Source: UBA9659 sp965208605
GTDB lineage: Bacteria > Pseudomonadota > Gammaproteobacteria > Pseudomonadales > Azotimanducaceae
DNA: 64,000 nt
Assembly (NCBI GenBank): GCA_965208605.1
Contig: OZ242345.1
Span: 2,728,001 to 2,792,000, forward strand
Direction of reading: 5' to 3'
Part shown: in pieces, positions 44,976 to 54,630 of the stretch
Layout: each line of letters begins with the position of its first letter
How positions within the stretch are numbered: the first letter of the stretch is position 1
Made by a program: the position numbers and the translations under genes
The notes under the pieces: generated by a model
What the model was told of the DNA's origin: nothing
Seen by the model: only the letters and a program-made list of their open reading frames with translations
The model's database searches: none

Positions 44976-47288
44976 ATGATTCCCGGTGTTATAGCCTATG
45001 CGCTTGCAAGCTGGTGTGTAGCGCATTTGCCTTTTCTTCCAGACTTGCCCGGCGTATATATATTGTTACCGATTGCTGTATTCGGGGTGCTGCATCGCCG
45101 TTGTCTTGTCTTGTGCATGTTCTGCCTGGGCGGCCTGTCTGCCTACCTATACACCACGGCATTGACGGCGAGAGTATTACCGCCGCATCTGGAGGCCCAG
45201 GATCTTCAGGTGCAGGGCATGGTCACTGAGTTACCTCGGGTGCAAGACAATATTACCCGGTTCCGTTTTCGCTTGAAGACGTCCGGGGAGGGAGCACCTC
45301 GGGGTGATGTGTTGTTATCCTGGTATCACCCCGAAGTGGAGCTTATTCCCGGGCAGATATGGCAACTGACGGTACGGCTCAACCGGCCGACGGGCAGTGT
45401 GAACTTTTCCCTATTTGATTACGAAGCCTGGCTCTTTACCCAAAGAATCAGCGCTCGGGGCTATGTCCGCACCAGTCAACCCCAGCAACTGCTGGGGCAG
45501 GCCGGCTTCTCAATACACAAGTTGCGCTACCGAATACGGGAAACCAGCCGAAAGTATATCCAGACTCATGCACATCTGGGGCTGTTCAATGCGCTTGCCA
45601 TTGGCGACACCAGTGATATGTCGGCGGACGACTGGTCGCTTCTGGAAAAGACCGGCACGACTCATCTGTTGGTGATTTCCGGGTTACATATAGGGCTTAT
45701 TGCCATGCTTGCTTATGGCCTCTTGCGGCGACTGGTGCCTGGTTTTTACACCCCCATCAGCTTGACGATTTTGGTCGCTGCCAGCTATGGCGTCTTGGCC
45801 GGTTGGGGGCTCCCCGTGCAGCGGGCATTCATCATGCTCAGCATAGTCTTATTGGCTTTCTGCTGTGCTCGCAAGGTGGCCCCGGGGTATCAGTTTTTCA
45901 TGGCACTGTTGTTTGTATTGCTAGCGGATCCACTGGCAACCCTCAGTAATGGCTTTTGGTTGTCCTTTGGCGCGGTGTTTTTTCTCATCCTGGGGCTGGG
46001 TGGGCGGCGTCAAGTTGCCGGGCAAGGGCTATCAGTAGCCGCCACCACTCAAAGCCTATCGGGCAGAGCCATGCAGCAGCTGCGCGCCGGCACCGCGAGC
46101 ATCATTGCCTTCATCATCACCGCCTGCCGCGCCCAGTGGGTCGTCTATGTTGGCATGGCCTCTCTCCTGGCGATCTTGTTACACCAGATGCCGGTCCTGT
46201 CCTTCCTGGTCAACCTTCTGGCTATTCCTTGGGTGGGGCTGGTGCTGGTGCCGAGTATTTTGCTCTCGCTGTGCATGCTGTTCATCTATGCCCCCCTCGG
46301 TGAGGTGTTGCTTGGCCTGCCCCTCGCGGCGCTGGAATTGCTGACCAACCTGCTCAGCTACTTTGCGCAACTGGAGACGGTGTATTATTTTAATGCGCTT
46401 TCCTTGCCCTTTGCGGTGCTTGCTTGCCTGGGTAGTTTGTTGTTGCTACTCCCGCGAGGGTTGATACCTCGGTGGTTGGGGGTCATCACGTTGTTCATCC
46501 TGACGCCCGACCGGGGGCAACTCCAGGAGGGTGAACTTGCCTTGACTTTTCTTGATGTGGGCCAGGGCTTAGGGGTGCTTGCAGAAACGAAAACCTCGGT
46601 GCTGGTGTATGACACGGGAGCTTCCTTTGGGACGCGTTTTAGCAATGCCCGGCAGGTAGTGCTACCGACCCTGCGGCTGTCTGGTCGTAAACGCATCAAT
46701 CATTTTATTTTGAGTCATCCAGACAATGATCATGCGGGCGGCATGGAAGATGTGCTGTCTGGCATAGCCGTTGAGCGCATCATGTTGAATGAGCAGACTG
46801 AGGCATCGGCGCCGCTTGTTGATGCCCTGCCTTGTCAGGCCGAGTGGCAGACTGATGCCGTCCGCTTCAAGGTGTTCACGGCGGGCAATGCGATGACTTC
46901 CAGCAATGATTTCTCTTGTTTAGTGCTGATCGAAGCCGCCGGACATAGAGTGCTTTTGACGGGGGATATTGAAACTCGTGCCGAACTCGCGCTCCTTGAG
47001 TTACCACTTGCCCCGATTAGTGTCATGTCATCGCCGCACCATGGCAGTGATACTTCTTCATCACCGGCCTTTCTTAATCATGTCCAACCCGAGACGGTGG
47101 TCATTTCAACGGGCTATCACAATCGGTTTGCACATCCCTCTGAGCGGGTGTTGGAACGCTATCGGCACCGCCAGGTCAACGTTTATGACACTGCGGAAGA
47201 TGGCGCGGTGAGATTCTTGTTCACTAAGCAGGGGCTAGAGGTAGAATCTGCCCGGGCCGCTCGCCCGGCTATTTGGCGCCGCAAGTAA
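44976..47288 (+). CDS. comEC: DNA uptake channel protein ComEC/Rec2
   Basis: Inner-membrane channel that passes single-stranded DNA into the cell during natural transformation. 770 residues: N-terminal DUF4131 with early membrane helices, the competence membrane core (about 210-490, with HLLVISGLHIGLIAMLAYGLLRRL), and a C-terminal metallo-beta-lactamase-like domain (FLDVGQGLGVL, then ILSHPDNDHAGGM, then MSSPHHGSDTSSS). The zinc-site motif is complete. Other competence genes are not in this window, so competence is only suggested. Confidence 0.93.
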   Translation: MIPGVIAYALASWCVAHLPFLPDLPGVYILLPIAVFGVLHRRCLVLCMFCLGGLSAYLYTTALTARVLPPHLEAQDLQVQGMVTELPRVQDNITRFRFRLKTSGEGAPRGDVLLSWYHPEVELIPGQIWQLTVRLNRPTGSVNFSLFDYEAWLFTQRISARGYVRTSQPQQLLGQAGFSIHKLRYRIRETSRKYIQTHAHLGLFNALAIGDTSDMSADDWSLLEKTGTTHLLVISGLHIGLIAMLAYGLLRRLVPGFYTPISLTILVAASYGVLAGWGLPVQRAFIMLSIVLLAFCCARKVAPGYQFFMALLFVLLADPLATLSNGFWLSFGAVFFLILGLGGRRQVAGQGLSVAATTQSLSGRAMQQLRAGTASIIAFIITACRAQWVVYVGMASLLAILLHQMPVLSFLVNLLAIPWVGLVLVPSILLSLCMLFIYAPLGEVLLGLPLAALELLTNLLSYFAQLETVYYFNALSLPFAVLACLGSLLLLLPRGLIPRWLGVITLFILTPDRGQLQEGELALTFLDVGQGLGVLAETKTSVLVYDTGASFGTRFSNARQVVLPTLRLSGRKRINHFILSHPDNDHAGGMEDVLSGIAVERIMLNEQTEASAPLVDALPCQAEWQTDAVRFKVFTAGNAMTSSNDFSCLVLIEAAGHRVLLTGDIETRAELALLELPLAPISVMSSPHHGSDTSSSPAFLNHVQPETVVISTGYHNRFAHPSERVLERYRHRQVNVYDTAEDGAVRFLFTKQGLEVESARAARPAIWRRK

Positions 47289-47438
47289 TTGCTCCCGCCG
47301 TCATTCGCGTCACCCCCGCCTTCGGCGGGTACGACTGGCTTCGGCAAGATAAAGAGGCTAAATTATTCTGTGGTTCTTGAGCGACTATTGTTACTGTGAC
47401 TATTGTTACTGAGACTATTAATTAAAAGAGGTGATAAC

Positions 47439-48026
47439 ATGGAAATGCTACTGGTTATAGCCGCCATCCTTGTACTGCTCGCTTTTTATCTGGTCAGAAT
47501 CTTCAATCAGCTGGTATCTCTGAAAAATCGCTATAAAAATGCTTTTGCGCAAATTGAGGTGCAACTAAAACGTCGGTATGACCTGATTCCCAACCTGGTG
47601 GAAACTGCCAAAGCCTATCTCAAGCATGAACGGAGCACCCTTGAATCTGTCATTGCTGCTCGTAATCTTGCCTCAGATAGTCTGGCACAGGCGGCCGCTG
47701 ATCCCAGTAATGGGGAAGCCATGAAGTCCTTAGTCGCTAGCGAGGGTGCCCTGGCAGGTGCCATGGGTAAACTGAATGTGGTGATGGAAGCCTATCCCGA
47801 TTTGAAAGCCAACCAAAACATGATGCAACTCAGCGAAGAGTTAATCAGTACGGAAAACAAAGTAGGTTTTGCCAGACAAGCGTTTAATGATCAGGTCATG
47901 GGCTATAACACCTATAAGCAAAGCTTCCCGCAGGTCATCCTGGCGGCGACTTTAGGCCACGTTCAGGATGCGACTCTGCTTGAGTTTGATGATGCTATTC
48001 AAGCGGCGCCGACCGTCGCTTTTTGA
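47439..48026 (+). CDS. lemA: LemA family protein
   Basis: About 195 residues, start ATG 47439 (MEMLLVIAAI), chosen for the AGAGGTGA site 5 bases before it. One N-terminal membrane helix, then a helical periplasmic domain with QIEVQLKRRYDLIPNLVETAKAY, the LemA signature. The gene is followed after 3 bp by an M48 protease, a common pairing; the job is unknown, though envelope stress links have been proposed. A 15-bp repeat (GACTATTGTTACTGN) sits just upstream at 47393-47430. Confidence 0.9.
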   Translation: MEMLLVIAAILVLLAFYLVRIFNQLVSLKNRYKNAFAQIEVQLKRRYDLIPNLVETAKAYLKHERSTLESVIAARNLASDSLAQAAADPSNGEAMKSLVASEGALAGAMGKLNVVMEAYPDLKANQNMMQLSEELISTENKVGFARQAFNDQVMGYNTYKQSFPQVILAATLGHVQDATLLEFDDAIQAAPTVAF

Positions 48027-48029
48027 GCA

Positions 48030-50060
48030 ATGAATTTTTTTGAAGCCCAGGACCGAGCGCGGCGTAATACCAAGCGTTTGGTGCTGTTTTTCCTCCTCGC
48101 GGTATGCAGCCTGATTGTCTTGATCAACCTGCTGGTGATGCTGGTGTTTGGCGTCTTGGAAACTAACCAGGGGCCGATCACCCTAGAGCGCATCGTCATT
48201 CAGTTTGATTGGCATATCTTTGCGGCGACCTCGGGCCTGGTGCTCTTCGTCATTATCGGTGGCAGTGCCTATAAAACCCTTGCCCTTTCTGGGGGCGGGG
48301 TGGCGGTGGCTGAAGCTATGGGGGGACGATTAATTCCCCAGACGACGACCGACCTGTATGAACGCAAGACATTAAATGTGGTAGAAGAAATGGCAATCGC
48401 CTCGGGCATGCCCGTGCCGCCGGTCTATCTGCTGGATGATGAACCGGGGATCAATGCCTTTGCCGCGGGGTTTAGACTCGGTGATGCCGTCATTGGAGTC
48501 ACCCGAGGCACCATTACCTATCTGAGCCGCGAAGAGTTGCAAGGTGTCATTGCGCACGAATTTAGCCACATTCTGCATGGGGATATGCGTCTGAATATCC
48601 GTCTTATGGGTATCTTGCACGGCATCCTGCTCATCGGCTTGATAGGTTATGTCATCCTGCGCTCGGCGCGTGGCGGTGGGAGTAAAAATGCCGCGCCTAT
48701 GATAGGGCTAGGTATTGGCTTGCTGGTGATCGGTTTTGCTGGCTCATTTTTCGGTGATTTGATTAAGGCTTCGGTGAGCCGGCAGCGCGAATTCCTAGCC
48801 GACGCCTCGGCGGTGCAATTCACAAGAAGCAATCTTGGCATTGCTACCGCGCTCAAAAAGATTGGCGGCTACGTTCCCGGGTCAGCCCTGAATAGCCCGG
48901 AAGCCCCTAGCCTGAGCCATGCTTTTTTTAGTGCCGGGGTGACTTCATTTATGCAATCCATCTTTGCCACCCATCCGCCTTTGGCGCGGCGTATCAAAGC
49001 CCTGGACCCGTCATGGGATGGCGTCTTTGCTCCCGTTACTCAGGCAGTCACCGAGAGCGACGAGCCAGCCTCCTCAATACCCTCCTCAGCAGCAGCCTCA
49101 GTAGCAGCCTCAGTAGCAACAGCCGAAGCCGAAGCATCAACAGCCGCGAGGCAAAGCACCCTTGCCGGAGCACTGATTGCCAGTCAAGTACCGGGTCAAG
49201 TACCAGGTCAAGTACTAGAACGCGCGGGGACATCCAGCCAGGAACAATTGGCTTATGCCAAGTCATTGCTCAGTGAAATCCCGAGGCCTATCCGAGATGC
49301 GGTGCATGCGCCCTACGGTGCCCGGGCGGTGGTCTATGGTCTGCTCATTGACCGACACACTGCCGTGCAAGACAAACAACTCGATCGGCTAGCAGCATTT
49401 GGCGACTTTGGCATTGAGCAGGAGGTGCGCAAATTACTGGGCGCTATACAGCTGCTTGACATCAAATATCGCTTACCCCTGATTGATATGGCACTGCCCG
49501 CCTTGGGGCAGCTGTCCGGGTCCCAGTATCAAGTATTCAAAAAAAATCTTCTGTTCCTCATCCAGGCCGATGAACACACGAGCCTGTTTGAGTGGTCATT
49601 GCAGCAGATCGTCTTGCGGCATCTGGAAGCCAGGTTTGGGCAACCCGGGAAGCGGCGGACGCGTTCCGGGTCTTTGAAAACCGTGACCCAAGAAATAGAA
49701 ATGCTACTGAGCGCACTGATCTATCACTGTGTCTCGGATAAGGCCGAGGTCAATGCGGTCTTGGTGTGCGCTGAGCAACATTTGAAGATGACGCCCCTGA
49801 AGCTCTTGCCTGAACAAGCGGTGCGCTTCGAAAGCCTGGAAGCAGCTGTTGAGCGGTTAGCATTATTGCCGCCACTCCATAAACAAAAAGTGTTGCATGC
49901 TGGCTTGGCGGTCATTACCCATAATGCAGACTATTCACCTGGCGAGATGGAGTTCATCCGCGCGATTGCTGCTATGTTGGATTGCCCGCTCCCACCGGGC
50001 AGTGTCATGGTTTATGAAGAGCATGTTGATGCAACGCATGCTGCTGCAGAGAAGGTCTGA
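48030..50060 (+). CDS. M48 family (HtpX/Ste24-like) membrane metalloprotease
   Basis: 676 residues, about twice the size of HtpX. Two N-terminal membrane helices (about 18-41 and 62-82), the zinc motif HEFSH at 176-180, a third ligand Glu in SRQREFLADASAVQFTR, and further helices around 195-250. From about 340 to 400 there is a low-complexity Ala/Ser/Glu linker and VPGQVPGQV, from tandem DNA repeats. A helical C-terminal domain (about 410-676) follows that I cannot name. Encoded right after lemA. Likely degrades or processes membrane proteins. Confidence 0.88.
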   Translation: MNFFEAQDRARRNTKRLVLFFLLAVCSLIVLINLLVMLVFGVLETNQGPITLERIVIQFDWHIFAATSGLVLFVIIGGSAYKTLALSGGGVAVAEAMGGRLIPQTTTDLYERKTLNVVEEMAIASGMPVPPVYLLDDEPGINAFAAGFRLGDAVIGVTRGTITYLSREELQGVIAHEFSHILHGDMRLNIRLMGILHGILLIGLIGYVILRSARGGGSKNAAPMIGLGIGLLVIGFAGSFFGDLIKASVSRQREFLADASAVQFTRSNLGIATALKKIGGYVPGSALNSPEAPSLSHAFFSAGVTSFMQSIFATHPPLARRIKALDPSWDGVFAPVTQAVTESDEPASSIPSSAAASVAASVATAEAEASTAARQSTLAGALIASQVPGQVPGQVLERAGTSSQEQLAYAKSLLSEIPRPIRDAVHAPYGARAVVYGLLIDRHTAVQDKQLDRLAAFGDFGIEQEVRKLLGAIQLLDIKYRLPLIDMALPALGQLSGSQYQVFKKNLLFLIQADEHTSLFEWSLQQIVLRHLEARFGQPGKRRTRSGSLKTVTQEIEMLLSALIYHCVSDKAEVNAVLVCAEQHLKMTPLKLLPEQAVRFESLEAAVERLALLPPLHKQKVLHAGLAVITHNADYSPGEMEFIRAIAAMLDCPLPPGSVMVYEEHVDATHAAAEKV

Positions 50061-50069
50061 CTGACTTAG

Positions 50070-50125
50070 TTTAGAAGCAGAAGTTTAGAAGCAGAAGCTT
50101 AGAAGCAGAAGCTTAGAAGCAGAAG
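50070..50125. repeat. 14-bp tandem repeat, four copies, at the 3' end of dgkA
   Basis: Four units of YTTAGAAGCAGAAG run from just after the protease stop into the last codons of dgkA on the other strand; the dgkA stop TAA lies inside the repeat. Confidence 0.85.
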
Positions 50126-50499
50126 CTGAGCAGCAGATATCCCCACACCATCCCGAGGAGCAGGAGCGTCATGCATACTGCCGCCGACCCATAGTCCTTG
50201 GCCTTACCAGACATGGGGTGTTGCTCAACACCCATCCGGTCAACCACTGCTTCTATGGCGGAGTTCATCAGTTCCATTGCCAACAACAGAAAAGAGGCGC
50301 AGCAGAGCAGCAGCAATTCACCCAGGGTATCCGCAAACCAAGCACCGCTAGGGACTAGTAGGGCGATAAGCAGTAATTCCTGACGAAAAGCAGATTCCTC
50401 CTGGTAAGCCCTCTTAAGCCCCTGGTAGGAAAAGCGCATTGCATTCAACAGGTGTGGCAGGCCGGTATTGGTGGTCTTGTTGAAGGGTTGCTCTGGCAT
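50113..50499 (-). CDS. dgkA: Diacylglycerol kinase DgkA
   Basis: Small trimeric inner-membrane kinase that recycles diacylglycerol to phosphatidic acid. 128 residues with three membrane helices; the signature ELMNSAIEAVVDR with catalytic Glu/Asn is at about 82-94. Its last residues (LLSFCF) are set by a 14-bp tandem repeat that also supplies the stop codon. Confidence 0.95.
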   Translation of the reverse strand: MPEQPFNKTTNTGLPHLLNAMRFSYQGLKRAYQEESAFRQELLLIALLVPSGAWFADTLGELLLLCCASFLLLAMELMNSAIEAVVDRMGVEQHPMSGKAKDYGSAAVCMTLLLLGMVWGYLLLSFCF

Positions 50500-50622
50500 C
50501 TAGTGTGCACTCTATTTTCCCGCATCTGCACCCTGCCACAGGGCGATATTGGACGCAAGATGGGTGGCTTTGAATAGTCGGTTTTGACTGATCGGTTTTG
50601 AACAGCCCGCTTGAATACTGCC

Positions 50623-50649
50623 CTTGAATACTTGCCGATTGCCCCAAAA
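50623..50649 (+). promoter_or_regulatory. Sigma-32-type heat-shock promoter for clpB
   Basis: CTTGAAT at 50623-50629 and CCCCAAAA at 50642-50649, 12 bases apart, match the heat-shock pattern CTTGAAA-N(11-16)-CCCCATNT. A second CTTGAAT lies 13 bases further up. It lies about 45 bp before clpB, a gene under this control in E. coli. Confidence 0.6.
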
Positions 50650-50693
50650 TTTTATAAGCATTTTATAAAAGGCGATTTATAACGGTATCTATG

Positions 50694-53282
50694 ATGAGAA
50701 TTGACAAGTTCACTAGCAAGCTTCAGGAGGCTCTGGCCGACGCTCAGTCGCTTGCCCTGGGCAAGGATCACCACCAGATTGCGCCGGTACACTTGTTGTG
50801 TGCGCTCGTGCAGCAGCAGGGTGGCAGTATCCGCCCCATACTGACGCAGATGGGTGTAGCGATGGATGCGTTTGAGCAAGAACTTGCTCGCGCTATGGCA
50901 GGCTTGCCGCAGATGAAAGAAAATCTCGGTGACATCCAACTGTCTAATGACCTGCATCGGTTGCTTAATCTCGCTGACAAGTATGCCCAGCAGCGGGGTG
51001 ATCAGTTTATTACCAGCGAGGTCATCCTCTTGGCAGCCCTTGAAGATAAAAGCGGCCTCGGCGAATTATTTGTCAAGTTTCATATTCAAAAGGATGCCCT
51101 GCAGCGGGTGGTCGCGCAGGTGCGTGGGGGTGAAAAAGTCACCGAGCAAAATATAGAAGACACTCGTCAGGCACTAGAAAAATACACCATAGACTTAACA
51201 GCCCGTGCCGAAGAAGGTCGGCTTGACCCGGTGATTGGGCGGGATGAAGAAATTCGCCGGACCATACAGGTCTTGCAGAGAAGAACTAAAAACAACCCGG
51301 TGCTGATTGGCGCACCTGGGGTCGGGAAGACCGCGATTGTTGAGGGTCTCGCGCAGAGAATCATCAATGGTGAAGTGCCCGAAGGATTACGCGGCAAGAA
51401 GATACTGGCACTTGATATGGGCGCACTGATAGCGGGTGCGAAGTTCCGTGGGGAATTTGAGGAACGACTTAAAGCCGTGCTGAAAGAAGTCACCAAGGAA
51501 GAAGGTAGCGTTATTCTGTTTGTCGATGAGTTGCATACTATGGTGGGCGCAGGCAAGGCTGAAGGTGCTATGGATGCAGGTAACATGCTGAAGCCGGCAC
51601 TTGCACGCGGCGAGCTCCACTGTGTTGGTGCGACCACCCTGGATGAATACAGGCAGTATATTGAGGCTGACGGCGCCCTGGAACGTCGGTTTCAAAAGGT
51701 GCAGATTGATGAACCGGATGTTGACGCCACCATCGCCATATTGCGCGGCTTGAAAGAACGTTATGAAGTACACCATGGCGTGGATATTACTGACCCGGCA
51801 ATTATTGCTGCGGCCCACTTGTCCTACCGTTACCTCAGTGACCGCCAGTTACCGGACAAGGCGATTGACCTGATTGATGAAGCCGCCAGTTTGATTCGTA
51901 TTGAAATAGATTCCAAACCCGAGGAGATGGACCGCCTTGAACGACGTCTTATCCAGTTGAAAATCGAACAGGAAGCACTCAAAAACGAAGCAGACGAGGG
52001 TTCCAAACAGAGGCTCAGTGCCTTGGAGCATGAAATTAACGAGTTTGAACGGGAATATGCCGACCTTGAATCAGTATGGAATGCGGAAAAGCTATCCCTC
52101 CATAGTGTGCAGCAGGTGAAGGAAGACCTGGAACAAGCCAGGCTTGCCCTGGAAGCCGCCAGTCGCGCCGGTGACCTGACAAAAATGTCCGAACTGCAAT
52201 ACGGTTTAATACCGGATATGGAAAAGCAACTGGAGGTTGCCCAGAGCGCAGACCCAGCAAAGATGTCTCTGCTCAGGAATAAAGTGACCGAGGAAGAAAT
52301 TGCCGAGGTGCTTTCCAAGTGGACCGGCATTCCGGTGACCAGCATGTTGCAAGCCGAGCGCACTCGGCTGCTAGGGCTGGAAGAGGAATTGCATAAACAG
52401 GTGATTGGCCAGGATGAAGCGGTTAGCGCGGTATCCCATGCTATTCGTCGTTCCCGGGCAGGATTGTCGGACCCGGGCAGACCCAACGGCTCTTTTCTTT
52501 TTCTGGGACCAACTGGCGTGGGTAAAACCGAGTTGTGCAAAACTCTGGCGAAGTTTCTGTTTGATACCGAAGACGCTCTGATTAGGATAGACATGTCGGA
52601 ATTCATGGAAAAACATTCCGTTGCCCGGCTCATTGGCGCACCCCCCGGTTATGTCGGTTATGAGGCAGGTGGTTATTTGACCGAGCATGTCAGACGCAAG
52701 CCCTATTCGGTGCTACTCCTGGACGAGATTGAAAAGGCGCACCCTGAGGTGTTCAACATTCTCTTACAGGTACTTGATGATGGTCGGTTGACCGATGGAC
52801 ATGGGCGGACAGTTGATTTCAAAAATACCGTTCTGGTGATGACCTCTAATCTTGGTTCTGAGCTTATTCAGCAAATGGCTACCCATAGTTATGCCGAGAT
52901 GAAGGAAGCCGTCATGGCGGTGGTTACGCAGGCTTTTAGGCCAGAGTTTATCAACCGAGTAGATGATGTGGTGGTCTTCCATTCTCTGGACAAGACACAA
53001 CTGCGTAGTATTGCCCAGATTCAGTTGGCGGTCTTGCAAGGAAGAGTCCAGGAATCCCGGATCAGTCTAGGCTTTGACGACGCAGTCCTGGATATGATGG
53101 TGCAACGGGGATATGACCCGGTCTACGGGGCGAGACCGCTCAAGCGAGCAATACAAAATCATATTGAAAATCCGTTGGCTGAGGCACTCGTTGCCGGGCG
53201 GTTTGCCCCTGGCGATAGCATTATCGCCAGCTGGGAGAAGGATGAGATCATTTTTAGGGAAGCACCAGAAGCAAAGGGATAG
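50694..53282 (+). CDS. clpB: ATP-dependent disaggregase ClpB
   Basis: Hexameric chaperone that, with DnaK, pulls proteins out of aggregates. About 862 residues (E. coli 857). N-domain at 1-140; first AAA module with GAPGVGKTAIVEGLAQ (about 206) and VDELHTMVGAG; coiled-coil middle domain (about 410-525); second AAA module with GPTGVGKTELCKTLAKF (about 605) and LLDEIEKAHPEV. The second of two ATGs (50694) matches the family start. A heat-shock promoter lies upstream. Confidence 0.97.
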   Translation: MRIDKFTSKLQEALADAQSLALGKDHHQIAPVHLLCALVQQQGGSIRPILTQMGVAMDAFEQELARAMAGLPQMKENLGDIQLSNDLHRLLNLADKYAQQRGDQFITSEVILLAALEDKSGLGELFVKFHIQKDALQRVVAQVRGGEKVTEQNIEDTRQALEKYTIDLTARAEEGRLDPVIGRDEEIRRTIQVLQRRTKNNPVLIGAPGVGKTAIVEGLAQRIINGEVPEGLRGKKILALDMGALIAGAKFRGEFEERLKAVLKEVTKEEGSVILFVDELHTMVGAGKAEGAMDAGNMLKPALARGELHCVGATTLDEYRQYIEADGALERRFQKVQIDEPDVDATIAILRGLKERYEVHHGVDITDPAIIAAAHLSYRYLSDRQLPDKAIDLIDEAASLIRIEIDSKPEEMDRLERRLIQLKIEQEALKNEADEGSKQRLSALEHEINEFEREYADLESVWNAEKLSLHSVQQVKEDLEQARLALEAASRAGDLTKMSELQYGLIPDMEKQLEVAQSADPAKMSLLRNKVTEEEIAEVLSKWTGIPVTSMLQAERTRLLGLEEELHKQVIGQDEAVSAVSHAIRRSRAGLSDPGRPNGSFLFLGPTGVGKTELCKTLAKFLFDTEDALIRIDMSEFMEKHSVARLIGAPPGYVGYEAGGYLTEHVRRKPYSVLLLDEIEKAHPEVFNILLQVLDDGRLTDGHGRTVDFKNTVLVMTSNLGSELIQQMATHSYAEMKEAVMAVVTQAFRPEFINRVDDVVVFHSLDKTQLRSIAQIQLAVLQGRVQESRISLGFDDAVLDMMVQRGYDPVYGARPLKRAIQNHIENPLAEALVAGRFAPGDSIIASWEKDEIIFREAPEAKG

Positions 53283-53287
53283 CGGCT

Positions 53288-53303
53288 GGTGTTTTACAAC
53301 ACC
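53288..53303 (+). terminator. Short hairpin after clpB
   Basis: GGTGTT and AACACC pair around TTAC 6 bases after the clpB stop. No U-run follows, so termination is only possible, not shown. Confidence 0.35.
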
Positions 53304-53538
53304 CTAGGACACCTCACCAAGCATAGCATTGGCATGAAAGCACCGAATCAGGCACTATTCGGCATAAGCTCCCGGTTGCACTTCAAGGTTGAATCCAAGA
53401 ATCTATACAAAGACTGTACAAAAAAACAGTACAATGCTACGGTGCCCTTGTGTGGTCTGGATTTTATACATCTACTACCCTAAATATTCTAGTGAACATA
53501 ATTGATAGATAATCCATCTGATGAAGGAGGAGTTCAAA

Positions 53539-54126
53539 ATGACGCTTCAGTTGCCCGCACCTCGATTTGCAGGTTCTTATCGATCCGTTGTTATTGACCC
53601 GCCGTGGGATCAAGGCAAAACAGGTCTTCGGAGTGTAAGACCCAATCAAGGAAAAGAATTGGACTATCTGACCATGACTCAGGATGAAATTTTTCGCTGT
53701 GTCAGTATGGATGAGTGGGTTGCTGATGATGCCTTTATTTGGCTTTGGGCAACTAATAGTCGGTCCCGTTCAAGTGACAAGCCTATTTTGCAACAAGCGT
53801 TTGAACTAATGGAATTGTGGGGTTTTCGGTATTACACCATGTTAACTTGGAGCAAGGGCACCGGGCCTTGCCCTTTTGGTCCCTATCAAATCACAACCGA
53901 GCATTGCCTTTTTGGATATAGAGGAAAATGCAAGTTTTCTAAACAATCTTTAGGAAAAATGAAAACAATATTTGAAGCCAGCTCCAAAAAGCACAGTGAA
54001 AAACCAGTGATTTTATATGAACAGGTTCTACGTTATTTTCCAGGTCATCATTTGGATGTATTCTCGCGCCGTTCTCACAAAGGATTTGATGGTTGGGGGC
54101 ATGAAACAGAAGGGCAGGTCGCCTGA
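53539..54126 (+). CDS. MT-A70 family DNA adenine methyltransferase
   Basis: About 195 residues. SAM-dependent methylation of adenine N6. Motif DPPW at residues 20-23, then the MT-A70 pieces WLWATNS and LTWSKGTGPCPFGPY; HHLDVFSRRSHKGFDGWGHE ends the domain. ATG 53539 is preferred over an in-frame ATG at 53521 because AAGGAGG lies between them at good spacing. A truncated second methyltransferase overlaps its stop (TGATG). The local DNA is A/T-rich compared with clpB and trpF, so this looks acquired. No restriction gene remains nearby. Confidence 0.87.
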   Translation: MTLQLPAPRFAGSYRSVVIDPPWDQGKTGLRSVRPNQGKELDYLTMTQDEIFRCVSMDEWVADDAFIWLWATNSRSRSSDKPILQQAFELMELWGFRYYTMLTWSKGTGPCPFGPYQITTEHCLFGYRGKCKFSKQSLGKMKTIFEASSKKHSEKPVILYEQVLRYFPGHHLDVFSRRSHKGFDGWGHETEGQVA

Positions 54127-54302
54127 TGGCTGAGCGCGCTAACGCACTAAGTGGTCGTGATTGGCTAAAAAATTCCTTCAGTATCTGGCGCAATTTCAAT
54201 AGGGATGGAAATCGAAAATCTCATCCGGCATCTTTTCCCGTTTCTTTAGTCCAGCAAATACTGAAATGGCACACACACAATATTTTGTTACCGGATAATT
54301 GA
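54126..54302 (+). pseudogene. Truncated DNA methyltransferase remnant
   Basis: 58 codons overlapping the MT-A70 stop. The first 45 residues read like the N-terminus of an N6/N4 DNA methylase (LSGRDWLKNSFSIW, then HPASFPVSLVQQIL). The match ends where an 85-bp repeat begins (54266), and the frame closes soon after with TGA. No catalytic motif is left. Most likely an island gene cut by repeat insertion or recombination; the family call is from memory of similar N-termini and is moderately sure. Confidence 0.55.
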
Positions 54303-54350
54303 TATAGTTTTTGTGTCGGGGGGCATAGGCAGGTCATGATGATGCCCCGC
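54266..54350 (+). repeat. 85-bp direct repeat, copy 1
   Basis: About nine of ten bases are identical to 54631-54715. Shared landmarks are ACAATATTTTGTTACCGG (GCAATATTTT in copy 2), TTTTTGTGTCGGGG and TCATGATGATGCCCCGC. Both copies end at CCCCGC. Copy 1 joins the truncated methyltransferase. Confidence 0.85.
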
Positions 54351-54378
54351 ACTTTCAGGCGACTTACGCCGCCCCCGC

Positions 54379-54617
54379 CGTCATTCTCGCCACCCCCGTC
54401 ATCCCAGCCGATGGCTGGGATGACGGGGGTGACGGGAATCCAGAGGAACGAAGGCAACCCCCTTGACACTCCCACTAAACATCAACAACAACAACAAGAT
54501 GGTTCGTCGCTCCCCGGCACTCTCGGCCCTGCCCTCTGACGGGTTGGAGGGCAGGGGTAAATCGGAAAACGATACTCTTTTTTACTGGATTCCCACCTTC
54601 GGCGAGAATGACGGCGG
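54379..54617. repeat. Split copy of the MITE-like inverted-repeat element
   Basis: The right half at 54379-54443 has a perfect dyad ACCCCCGTCATCCCAGCC/GGCTGGGATGACGGGGGT and ends in CGGGAATCCAG. The left half at 54583-54617 starts ACTGGATTCCC after TAAATCGGAAAACGATACTC, a flank shared with the 40.4-kb copy. The two halves are in reversed order, with about 140 bp between them. Confidence 0.7.
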
Positions 54618-54630
54618 GGAGGGCGGCGAG

